Source: an uncultured Muribaculaceae bacterium (lineage in GTDB: Bacteria > Bacteroidota > Bacteroidia > Bacteroidales > Muribaculaceae). From it: a stretch of 18,955 nucleotides of DNA. Positions 6,750 to 13,464 of this stretch are shown one piece after another (positions within the stretch are counted from its first letter, which is position 1; every line of letters begins with the position of its first letter). Under the pieces are notes generated by a model. The model saw nothing but the letters and a program-made list of their open reading frames with translations. It was not told the origin of the DNA and ran no database searches. The stretch spans positions 1 through 18,955 of the forward strand of contig CAJUCQ010000078.1 of assembly GCA_910584905.1 (NCBI GenBank), in the 5' to 3' direction. The position numbers and the translations under genes were made by a program.

Positions 6750-7600
6750 AAAAAACATATCCCCGCGTCCTTTCCATAGCGGGAAGCGACCCCTCCGGCG
6801 GAGCCGGCATTCAGGCCGATATAAAGAGCTGTTCGGCAAACGGCGTATATGCCGCGACTGCCATAACAGCCGTCGTCGATGAGAATACGGTGGGTGTGAC
6901 GGGCGTTCATCCCGTGCCCGACGCGTTTGTGGCCGGTCAGATTCGCTCGGTCCTCGGCGATGTCGGCGCTGATGCCGTGAAAATCGGGATGCTCCATTCC
7001 GCAAGTCTTATACGCACGGTGCGCCGCACTCTTGACGAGTTTCCCGAGGTCGGCGCCATCGTCCTTGATCCCGTCATGGTGGCCACATCGGGCGATGCTC
7101 TTCTTGAGAGCGACGCCGTGGCGAGTCTGTGCGCTGATTTGATTCCGCGTGCCACAATCATCACGCCCAATATCCCGGAGGCGGAAATCCTCCTCGGGCG
7201 CCGCGTTGCCGAGGGTGAGGATTTGGCCGGAGTTGGGCGTGAGCTTGCATCGCGTTTTCCGGGGGTAGCCGTCTATCTCAAGGGCGGCCATGGCGTCGAC
7301 GGCGTGGTCGAGGATGTCCTCGTCGGTGCTCCGGGGGCGGAGGTGGTGCGTTTTTCAGCTCCGCGCGTAAACACAGTCAACACCCACGGCACGGGTTGCA
7401 CGCTCTCGTCGGCTATTGCATCGCATCTTGCGCTCGGCAAGTCCGTAGCCGAGGCTTGTGAGGCCGCGCACGCCTATGTCCACGGCGCAATAGTCGCCGG
7501 AGCCTTGTATGAAATCGGTCGCGGCCACGGGCCGGTCCACCATTTCTGGAATCAGACTCCGAGCAAGGCCGCGACTTCTTCAAGCGAAGCCGCCGTCTGA
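6746..7600 (+). CDS. thiD: HMP/HMP-phosphate kinase ThiD
   Basis: 284 aa ribokinase-fold enzyme that phosphorylates HMP twice to HMP pyrophosphate for ThiE. The N-terminus LSIAGSDPSGGAGIQADIKS is diagnostic. Also visible are TAITAVVDENTVGVTGVHPV, KIGMLHSASLI, VLDPVMVATSGDALLE, ITPNIPEAEILLG, YLKGGH and the anion-hole motif NTHGTGCTLSSAIA near residue 215. I prefer ATG 6746, which forms ATGA with the tenA stop and has GGAAA just upstream; ATG 6737 would add three residues. Its last 49 bases run antisense through the end of the HAD gene, so its final residues (about NQTPSKAATSSSEAAV) look like a non-conserved extension. Confidence 0.95.
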   Translation: MKKTYPRVLSIAGSDPSGGAGIQADIKSCSANGVYAATAITAVVDENTVGVTGVHPVPDAFVAGQIRSVLGDVGADAVKIGMLHSASLIRTVRRTLDEFPEVGAIVLDPVMVATSGDALLESDAVASLCADLIPRATIITPNIPEAEILLGRRVAEGEDLAGVGRELASRFPGVAVYLKGGHGVDGVVEDVLVGAPGAEVVRFSAPRVNTVNTHGTGCTLSSAIASHLALGKSVAEACEAAHAYVHGAIVAGALYEIGRGHGPVHHFWNQTPSKAATSSSEAAV

Positions 7601-8280
7601 AGACGTTCGGGGGAGTAACGGGCAAGTTCGGGTGGCAGAGGCGCGACTGTGGGGTTGAACCATATGGCCCTTTGCCATCCGGCCTGAAGCGCTCCGAGGA
7701 TGTCGGTGAGGGGGTTGTCGCCTGCGATAATGGAGTCTTCGGCTTTGGTGGCCGTGGCGGCGAGGGCATGGTCGAAAATGCGCCTGTCGGGTTTGTTTAC
7801 GCCAATGTCGTCGCTGAGGACCACGGCCGAAAAGTAGTCTTCTATCCCTGAAGAAACGAGTTTGCGGTGCTGGACTTCCTTGAATCCGTTGGATATGATT
7901 CCGGGCTTGCTCAGCGGCGAGGTCTCCACTTTGTCAAGCAGTTCGCGGGCGCCGGGAAGCAGTCCCGGACATGAGCCGAGACGGTCGAGGTATATTCCGT
8001 CGAGGCTGAGGGATGCGGCTTTGGCTTCACCACGCGGGATGCCGCCTTCTACGAGCGGGATGGCAAAGCGTTCGAGCCGCAGACAGGAGCGGCTGATGAG
8101 AGCTTTGGCGTAGTCGCGCCAAAGCCCGGCGTTTACGCGGTGGTAGACGTCGAGCCACGCTTCAGGTCCGTCGGGATAGGCTTTGCGGATAAGGGCCATA
8201 TCATGCCACAGCCCTCGGAGCACGTCCGTGGAGTTGTCCGTCATGGCCCATAGGGTATCGTCAAGGTCGAACCAAAGCAC
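7552..8280 (-). CDS. HAD hydrolase, YjjG-like; candidate thiamin-monophosphate phosphatase
   Basis: 242 aa haloacid-dehalogenase phosphatase. Motif I is FDLDDTLW (Asp5, Asp7), motif II IISNGF, motif III lysine in GVNKPDRRIF, and motif IV IAGDNPLTDILGA. The helical cap (about 15-95) contains GLWRDYAKALIS, like YjjG-type pyrimidine nucleotidases. The start is GTG 8280; it is the only start after the in-frame stop at 8299-8301. It lies 18 bp after the DUF308 gene on the same strand and converges on thiD with a 49-bp 3' overlap. Work I recall on Bacteroides identified a HAD enzyme clustered with thi genes as the thiamin-monophosphate phosphatase needed where ThiL is missing; this protein is a candidate by position only. 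A housekeeping nucleotidase is the alternative. Confidence 0.88.
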   Translation of the reverse strand: MLWFDLDDTLWAMTDNSTDVLRGLWHDMALIRKAYPDGPEAWLDVYHRVNAGLWRDYAKALISRSCLRLERFAIPLVEGGIPRGEAKAASLSLDGIYLDRLGSCPGLLPGARELLDKVETSPLSKPGIISNGFKEVQHRKLVSSGIEDYFSAVVLSDDIGVNKPDRRIFDHALAATATKAEDSIIAGDNPLTDILGALQAGWQRAIWFNPTVAPLPPELARYSPERLQTAASLEEVAALLGV

Positions 8281-8298
8281 TTGTTTTCGTTGCGGGGT

Positions 8299-8988
8299 TT
8301 AAGGTTGGCGGGAAGGTGTGTCGGGATTATTTTCAGGAGTTCCGGGGTCGAGCGCTACGGGTTCGGCCGCAGTGGCGCCGTTCTTTCCTTCTTCCTTTGC
8401 GGCTTCGGCTTTCGCGGCCTCGGCCTTTGCGGCTTTCAGAGCCGAACGGTTGGCACTGCCGATGAAGAAGCTTTCGATGAGGGTGGCCGTGCCGAATACG
8501 ACGAAAGCTATCCCGGTGGTGAGCATCACCACGGGGTCGGTAGCTACCGTCGAAGGGATGAAGAGAAACACCGATGCACCGGCAAGAAGCACCGGCGCGA
8601 TAAAGAGCCAGTCGGGGAGCTTTACGGGGCGTGAGCCGAAAATCAGCAGAAATAGCTGGTAGAGGGCGGCCACGCCGATGAGTACGGCGAACATGAAGTT
8701 GACCAACCCGACGAAGCGTTCGTGAAAAATCAGCATGGCGAGGCCCAGTAGCATGGCTGCGGCGCTTGCACCCCAGCCGAAGGCGTGCGAGAGGAAGCCC
8801 TGACGGGAATTGCCGTCCTTGTCGCGCCCTCCGATGAAAAGGCCCATGTTGATTACTCCTGTGGCAATGAAGAAAATGCCTCCTGCGGTGACAAGTGTGG
8901 CGCTGTTTATGACATTGCGGAAGATGATGAGCGCGATGCCTGCGGCGATGGCCAAAAGGGCCGTTAGAAATAAATTGCGTCCTTTCAT
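8299..8988 (-). CDS. DUF308/HdeD-like membrane protein
   Basis: 229 aa. About six hydrophobic segments run through the first 180 residues, for example LFLTALLAIAAGIALIIF, LVTAGGIFFIATGVINMGLF, AAAMLLGLAMLIF, FVGLVNFMFAVLIGVAALY and MLTTGIAFVVFGTATLI. The repeated G-x-hydrophobic two-helix units resemble the HdeD/DUF308 short-repeat family of inner-membrane proteins of poorly known function. The C-terminal tail is Ala/Lys/Glu-rich (ALKAAKAEAAKAEAAKEEG) then Pro-rich, probably cytosolic and partly helical. I chose ATG 8988 because residues further upstream in this frame are Arg/Pro/Ser-rich and run back through the terminator at 9054-9094. It is followed 18 bp later by the HAD gene. Confidence 0.8.
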   Translation of the reverse strand: MKGRNLFLTALLAIAAGIALIIFRNVINSATLVTAGGIFFIATGVINMGLFIGGRDKDGNSRQGFLSHAFGWGASAAAMLLGLAMLIFHERFVGLVNFMFAVLIGVAALYQLFLLIFGSRPVKLPDWLFIAPVLLAGASVFLFIPSTVATDPVVMLTTGIAFVVFGTATLIESFFIGSANRSALKAAKAEAAKAEAAKEEGKNGATAAEPVALDPGTPENNPDTPSRQP

Positions 8989-9053
8989 AAGTGTGGGTTG
9001 AAATCGTTGTGTGCGGATATTCCTATAACGTCCGGCATGGCTTTTTTGTGCGC

Positions 9054-9094
9054 AAAAATTTCGCCCCGCCGCGGGAATATCCCGAAGGCGGGGC
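9054..9094 (-). terminator. Rho-independent terminator (minus strand)
   Basis: Arms GCCCCGCC and GGCGGGGC (9063-9070 with 9087-9094) are extended inside by CGGG/CCCG (9072-9075 with 9081-9084). On the minus strand the hairpin is followed by GAAATTTTTG; the plus-strand 3' side has no T-run. It lies 12 bp after the small open frame ending at 9107 and well after rnfA, so it ends a minus-strand transcript that covers 9107-9453. Confidence 0.75.
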
Positions 9095-9106
9095 CTGAGG
9101 AGGGGG

Positions 9107-9220
9107 TCAGTTGAGAACCATGCCCGGAGCCTCAGGCATTGAGCTGAGGGCGACGGCGCGGTAGGCGCGGGCAAAACCGCGGAGGGCGGCGAGGGTGGAT
9201 TCTTTCGGTCCTTTAGGCAT
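9107..9220 (-). CDS. Possible 37-aa small protein
   Basis: Short frame MPKGPKESTLAALRG... ending FARAYRAV...MPEAPGMVLN. I recall short Bacteroidales hypothetical proteins with a similar layout (a basic start, S-T-L, FARAY, and a final LN), but cannot confirm a family. An upstream in-frame ATG (9307) and GTG (9313) would give 66-68 aa with a Pro/Ser/Thr-rich extension. Support: the frame stops 12 bp before a strong same-strand terminator, so something is transcribed here. Against: no good ribosome binding site and a short length. Function unknown. Confidence 0.4.
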   Translation of the reverse strand: MPKGPKESTLAALRGFARAYRAVALSSMPEAPGMVLN

Positions 9221-9453
9221 GGTGGTGCGGGGTGTGCTCGTCGCGACAGACGATGCGGGGAGTGCGCCGCGCGCACTCGGGCGGGGTTGTGTAAAACAAT
9301 CTTCCATAGGCACGCTACGGGGGATGAGAGGGGTGAGTGATGAAGAATGTTGTTGCGGCCGACCTTTTGGCGGCCTTCACTTTATAAACGCCCCGCCGGC
9401 GATTTTTATTGCGTGCCGTTTGTTTTTTTCGTCCGCAGGCCTTCGGGCGGGTC
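9221..9453. other. Intergenic region downstream of rnfA
   Basis: No confident gene. It contains a perfect inverted repeat GAGTGCGC-CGC-GCGCACTC (9260-9278), about 40 bases upstream of the small frame at 9220 on the minus strand, and a weaker hairpin GGCCG/CGGCC around 9357-9377. There is no clear TTTG/TAnnTTTG promoter on the minus strand, and no U-tract terminator directly after rnfA, so rnf transcription may run on to the terminator at 9054-9094. Confidence 0.5.
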
Positions 9454-10035
9454 TCAGGCGCCCATGCCTGTGAATCCCATGAAGGCCATAGCCAGCAGCC
9501 CGGCCACGATAAGGGCTATGGGCACGCCGCGCATCGACTGCGGGATGCCCTCGGTCAGTTCGAGGCGCGTGCGGATGCCGGCGAAGATTGTCAGCGCGAG
9601 GGCAAATCCGGCTGCCGTGGCGACGGCGTAGACGATGGATTGCGCGAAGTTCATCCCTTTTTGTGTCACCATGATGGCCACGCCGAGCACGGCGCAGTTG
9701 GTGGTGATAAGCGGGAGGTACACGCCCAGCGCCGCGTAAAGACCCGGAGCTGTTTTTTTCATTATGATTTCAAGCATCTGCACGAGAATCGCGATTACGA
9801 GGATAAAAGCGATTGTTTGGACGAACTCTACGCCGAGCGGCACGAGCACGTAGGTCTGCAAGAGCCAAGTCACGGCTGTGGCGATGGCCATTACGAAGGC
9901 CACGGCGGCCCCCATGCCGTAGGCGCTTTCGAGGTTTTTGGACACTCCGATAAAGGGGCAGATGCCGAGAAACTGCGCGAAAACGATGTTGTTGACGAGT
10001 ATGGCCGTGAAGATGATAGTCAGATATTCCAGCAT
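9454..10035 (-). CDS. rnfA: Rnf complex subunit RnfA
   Basis: 193 aa integral membrane protein with about six transmembrane helices, a core ion-translocating subunit of the Rnf ferredoxin:NAD oxidoreductase and homologous to RnfE (and NqrE/NqrD). Diagnostic stretches are ILVNNIVFAQFLGICPFIG at the N-terminus and GVYLPLITTNCAVLG in the middle; both carry the conserved cysteines (in FLGICPF and TTNCAV) proposed to hold an intramembrane Fe-S centre with RnfE. Starts at ATG 10035, 3 bp after the rnfE stop. Last gene of the rnf operon here. Confidence 0.96.
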   Translation of the reverse strand: MLEYLTIIFTAILVNNIVFAQFLGICPFIGVSKNLESAYGMGAAVAFVMAIATAVTWLLQTYVLVPLGVEFVQTIAFILVIAILVQMLEIIMKKTAPGLYAALGVYLPLITTNCAVLGVAIMVTQKGMNFAQSIVYAVATAAGFALALTIFAGIRTRLELTEGIPQSMRGVPIALIVAGLLAMAFMGFTGMGA

Positions 10036-10038
10036 TGT

Positions 10039-10629
10039 TTATTCCGGCTTGATGATTAGACGGTTGAAAAGGGCGATGAGCAGCCCGAGCACGATGAACG
10101 CTCCGGGGGCGAGCACGAAGACGAGGGCGCCGTATTGCTCCGGGAAAATTTCTATGCCGAAGATACTGCCTGCGCCGAGGAGTTCGCGGATGCAGCCCAA
10201 GAGAGTCAGGGCGCAGGTGAAGCCGAGGCCTACCCCGAGGCCGTCGGCAAGGGAGAGCCCGACGCTGTTTTTGGAGGCGAAGGCTTCGGCGCGCCCGAGC
10301 AGGATGCAGTTCACGACAATGAGCGGGATGAATATGCCGAGAGTGGCGTTAAGAGCCGGGAGATAGGCCTGCATCAGCATCTGAAGCACGGTGACGAACG
10401 ACGCAATCACTACGATGAACGCCGGGATGCGCACCTTCTCCGGCACAAGGCTCTTAAGCCCGGAGATGGCCATGTTCGACAGGGCGAGGACAAAAAGCGT
10501 GGCAAGCCCCATCGAAAAACCCGTGAGGGCCGAGGAAGTGGTGCCGAGGGTGGGGCACATGCCGAGAATCAGCACAAATGTTGGGTTGCGGCGGATAAGG
10601 CCGTCGAGAAAGATGGTGAGAGCTTTCAT
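10039..10629 (-). CDS. rnfE: Rnf complex subunit RnfE
   Basis: 196 aa, six-helix membrane subunit paired with RnfA. Family marks are GLIRRNPTFVLILGMCPTLG near the N-terminus (cysteine in GMCPTL) and GIFIPLIVVNCILLGRAEAFA in the middle (cysteine in VNCILL). The start is ATG 10629, which matches the family N-terminus (MKALTIFLDGLI) and overlaps the rnfG stop by 4 bases; the longer open frame upstream is antisense-type noise from rnfG in another frame. Spacing to rnfA is 3 bp. Confidence 0.96.
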   Translation of the reverse strand: MKALTIFLDGLIRRNPTFVLILGMCPTLGTTSSALTGFSMGLATLFVLALSNMAISGLKSLVPEKVRIPAFIVVIASFVTVLQMLMQAYLPALNATLGIFIPLIVVNCILLGRAEAFASKNSVGLSLADGLGVGLGFTCALTLLGCIRELLGAGSIFGIEIFPEQYGALVFVLAPGAFIVLGLLIALFNRLIIKPE

Positions 10630-11207
10630 TCTGCTGTGGGGCTTTGGGTTTTGCGGTAAGCTTCGGCAGCTTTGTTTATGGCTTGGAGAAACGCACGCGA
10701 GGTGATGGTGGCGCCGGTGATTGCGTCGACTTCGCCTCCGTCTTTGCTGACGGCGAGCGGTGAGCCGCTGTCGGGGGTGCGGCCTATGATGCTTCGCGAG
10801 GGGCGGGAGGGGTCTGAAAACCAAGCGCCCATCTTGGCCCCGAGTCCGGGTGTCTCGCTGTGGGCCAGCACGGTGTAGCCCTTGACAGAGCCGTCGGGCG
10901 CAAAGCCCACCATAAGCGAGAAGGGGCCGCTGAAGCCCTGCGGCGCGGTGATTTCGACAGCGGCTCCGGCGGGAACGTTCCCGAGTGTGGCTCGATAGAC
11001 GGTGGTGCCGTCGGCAAGCACCGAGGAGGCGTCTTCGGGATTGTTGTCGAAGGGGCCGAGGACTTCGGTGAATGCTTGGAGGCGAGCCTTCCGGGCGGCT
11101 TCGGCGATTGGTTCGTCGGTGAGGTTCTTTACGCCGGCAAGGATAGCCGCCGAGGCCGTGACGAGCAGGCCGAGCGAAAGACACATGTTGCGGAGGGTGC
11201 TTTTCAT
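10626..11207 (-). CDS. rnfG: Rnf complex subunit RnfG (flavoprotein)
   Basis: 193 aa. One N-terminal membrane helix (LGLLVTASAAILAGV) anchors a periplasmic FMN-binding domain. The flavinylation motif is DAITGATITS (161-170), with Thr167 the expected site of covalent FMN through a phosphoester bond. The upstream HSETPGLGAKMGAWF stretch (116-130) is also characteristic. Attachment requires an ApbE flavin transferase, which is not in this window. The start at ATG 11207 overlaps the rnfD stop by 4 bases, and its stop overlaps the rnfE start by 4 bases. Confidence 0.96.
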   Translation of the reverse strand: MKSTLRNMCLSLGLLVTASAAILAGVKNLTDEPIAEAARKARLQAFTEVLGPFDNNPEDASSVLADGTTVYRATLGNVPAGAAVEITAPQGFSGPFSLMVGFAPDGSVKGYTVLAHSETPGLGAKMGAWFSDPSRPSRSIIGRTPDSGSPLAVSKDGGEVDAITGATITSRAFLQAINKAAEAYRKTQSPTAE

Positions 11208-12136
11208 GATTCGGCCCCTCCTTTGGCGGCTTTGGGCGAGAAGCGTTGCGGGCGCATATAGGTGTCGATAAGCGGAGTGAAACCGTTCATGATAAGTATG
11301 GCGAACGACATGCCTTCGGGGTAGGCGCCCCAGCGGCGGATACACACGGTGAGAATGCCGATAAGGACACCGTAGACGAGCATCCCGCGGGAAGTCATTG
11401 GCGAGGTTGTGTAGTCCGTGGCCATAAATATGGCTCCCAGAAGGAGGCCGCCGCTGAGAAGGTCGACCACCGGCGGGAAGCCGAGGCAAAGATCGAAGAG
11501 CGCCACGGCGCCGAGGATGGCCGCGGGGATTTCCCAGCGGATGACCTTCGATGCAAGCAGGTAGAGGCCGCCGAGAATCAGGGCCGCCGAGCCGACCTCG
11601 CCTGCGGAGCCCCCGGTGTTGCCGATGAACATGGCCCGGAGAGGAGCGTCGCCGGCAGAGGCGAGGCCGTGTTTGAGTTCTTCGAGGATTGTGGCGCCGG
11701 CGGTGCCGTCGGGCATAATCCAGCTTGTCATGGCCGCCGGGAAGGAGATGAGCAGAAACACGCGCCCGACAAGGGCGGGGTTGAAGATGTTGCATCCGAG
11801 ACCGCCGAAACACATCTTGGCTATCCCTATGGCGGCGACAGAGCCTGCGGCGGCCATCCACAGCGGGAGCGTCGGCGGCAGGTTCATGGCCAGCAGAAGG
11901 CCGGTAAGGACGGCGGAGAAGTCGCCCACGGGAGGGCGGCGGCGAAGCATCAGGACGGCGACGGCCCATTCGGTGAGCACGCACGAGAGGATGCACACTG
12001 CCGTGAGCCAAAGGACGGGGAGACCGAAGAACCACAGGCCCGTGGCCCATGCCGGAAGGAGCGCGGCGCATACACGCAGCATCGTGCCGCGCACGGTGCG
12101 TCGGGTGTGGAGGTGGGGTGAGGGGGACAGTATCAT
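11204..12136 (-). CDS. rnfD: Rnf complex subunit RnfD (membrane flavoprotein)
   Basis: 310 aa, about ten membrane helices. Recognisable segments are FNPALVGRVFLL, GNTGGSAGEVGSAALILGG, FMATDYTTSPMTSRGM and YPEGMSFAILIMN, all strong family signatures. The FMN-threonine site lies in PDGTAGATILE (142-152), with Thr149 the likely attachment residue; the base preceding Gly-Ala-Thr is Ala rather than the usual Ser/Thr. I chose ATG 12136, which forms ATGA with the rnfC stop; a start further up in this frame would add residues read out of frame from rnfC. The RnfD/RnfG flavins carry electrons between the NADH side and the ion-translocating core. Confidence 0.95.
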   Translation of the reverse strand: MILSPSPHLHTRRTVRGTMLRVCAALLPAWATGLWFFGLPVLWLTAVCILSCVLTEWAVAVLMLRRRPPVGDFSAVLTGLLLAMNLPPTLPLWMAAAGSVAAIGIAKMCFGGLGCNIFNPALVGRVFLLISFPAAMTSWIMPDGTAGATILEELKHGLASAGDAPLRAMFIGNTGGSAGEVGSAALILGGLYLLASKVIRWEIPAAILGAVALFDLCLGFPPVVDLLSGGLLLGAIFMATDYTTSPMTSRGMLVYGVLIGILTVCIRRWGAYPEGMSFAILIMNGFTPLIDTYMRPQRFSPKAAKGGAES

Positions 12137-13464
12137 TTGCGCGAACGTTGTTTTGCAAGTCGGATATAATCGAGGAGCGGTCGGCCGGAGGGGCAACTGA
12201 AGGAGCATGCGCCGCATTCAAGGCAGTCGCCGACGGCCCTTTCGCGGGCTTCGTCCCACATGCGCAACTTTCCGAACCGACTCAGGATGTAAGGTTCAAG
12301 TCCCATCGGACAAGCGCGGACGCATGCGCCGCATCGAAGGCAGGGCTCCGGCTCGGGGCGTCGCAGGGGTGGGAGCACCGTCACGCCTGAAGTGCCCTTG
12401 ACGACCGGCCCGCGAAGGTCCACGGCCGTGCGCCCCATCATAGGGCCGCCGATGATTATCTTGGTGTCAGCCGTCGGGATAGGCAGCTCGGCGAGCGCGG
12501 TGCCGAGGGCTACCATATAGTTGCGGCGCTCGTCGGCCGGGATTCCTTCGCCCGTGATGGTAATCACGCGCTCGATCAGCGGCCGGCCGAAGGCTGTGGC
12601 CGTCATGGCGGCAAAGGCCGTGGCCACATTGGCCACGATGGCTCCGACCGACGACGGAAGGGCGCCGGAGGCCACACGGCGTCCCGTGACGGCTTCGATG
12701 AGCTGTTTTTCGCCGCCTTGGGGATATTTGGTCTTCAATATCTGAATGCGTATCCCCGACTCGGCCGGGATGCATGCCTGAAGGGCCTCGGCGGCCGCGG
12801 TTTTGTTTTCTTCGATACCTATCACGGCTTGCGGGGCCCCCGTGGCCCGCATGAGCAGGCTGATACCGTCGATGACAAGGGCGGGAAAGGCATTCATCAG
12901 CGCGTCGTCGCAACGCAGGTAGGGCTCGCATTCGCATGCGTTGATGAGCAGCACTTCAGGCGGGCATTCGGGCTTGAAAGTGTATTTGACGTGCGAAGGG
13001 AATGCGGCGCCTCCGAGGCCGACGATGCCGGCGTCGCGGATTATCGAGCGCAGGTCGGCGGCGGAGAGAGCTTCGATGTCGCGAACGCGCGGGGTATTCC
13101 CGGCAGAAAGCGTGCGGCGGAAGTCTTCGCGGGCGCGTGTGTCGGTCGTGTGGTCCTCTTCTGAAGCTTCAATCACGATGCACGTCTGAGGCATGCCTCC
13201 GGGCATGGGCAGCGGCTCGATGCTTTTTACCGTCCCGGATATCGGCGCATGGATGCAGGCCGACACGAAGCCCGGGCATTCGGCTACGAGCTGCATGCGG
13301 TCGACGTGGTCGCCTTTTCCGACCACGGCTCGCGCCGGCGCGCCGATATGTTGGCTGAGGGGCACGACAACGCGCCGGGGCAGAGGCGCCCACACGATTT
13401 CAAGCGATGCGTCTTTGTGCTCGGGCGGATGTATCCCCCCGATTTTAAACGTCTTTTGTTTCAT
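12133..13464 (-). CDS. rnfC: Rnf complex subunit RnfC (NADH/flavin and Fe-S)
   Basis: 443 aa peripheral cytoplasmic subunit related to NuoF, carrying the NAD(H) site. Visible are HAPISGTVK near the N-terminus, the nucleotide/flavin-binding GIVGLGGAAFPSHVKY, LLINACECEPYLRCDD, YPQGGEKQLIEAVTG, and two C-terminal ferredoxin motifs CLRCGACVRACP (about 375-386) and CLECGACSFSCP (about 414-425). The start at ATG 13464 (MKQKTFKIGGIHPPEHK) matches the family; an upstream in-frame ATG at 13491 would add nine residues. It overlaps rnfB by 20 bp and rnfD by 4 bp. Confidence 0.96.
   Translation of the reverse strand: MKQKTFKIGGIHPPEHKDASLEIVWAPLPRRVVVPLSQHIGAPARAVVGKGDHVDRMQLVAECPGFVSACIHAPISGTVKSIEPLPMPGGMPQTCIVIEASEEDHTTDTRAREDFRRTLSAGNTPRVRDIEALSAADLRSIIRDAGIVGLGGAAFPSHVKYTFKPECPPEVLLINACECEPYLRCDDALMNAFPALVIDGISLLMRATGAPQAVIGIEENKTAAAEALQACIPAESGIRIQILKTKYPQGGEKQLIEAVTGRRVASGALPSSVGAIVANVATAFAAMTATAFGRPLIERVITITGEGIPADERRNYMVALGTALAELPIPTADTKIIIGGPMMGRTAVDLRGPVVKGTSGVTVLPPLRRPEPEPCLRCGACVRACPMGLEPYILSRFGKLRMWDEARERAVGDCLECGACSFSCPSGRPLLDYIRLAKQRSRK

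Noticed and set aside
8989..9276. N-terminal extension of the DUF308-like gene
   Set aside because: It would run through the strong terminator at 9054-9094 and is Ser/Pro/Arg-rich; the first membrane helix starts right after ATG 8988.
9420..9455. Terminator just after rnfA
   Set aside because: The GC-rich hairpin there is followed on the minus strand by A-runs, not T-runs, and its stem is interrupted.
11246..12121. Long plus-strand frame opposite rnfD (and similar ones opposite rnfA, rnfE, rnfB)
   Set aside because: Low-complexity His/Glu/Gly composition and full overlap with well-supported Rnf genes.
10630..12221. Long upstream extensions of the rnfE and rnfG frames
   Set aside because: The added residues are Arg/Pro/His-rich out-of-frame readings of neighbouring rnf genes; the family N-termini begin at 10629 and 11207.
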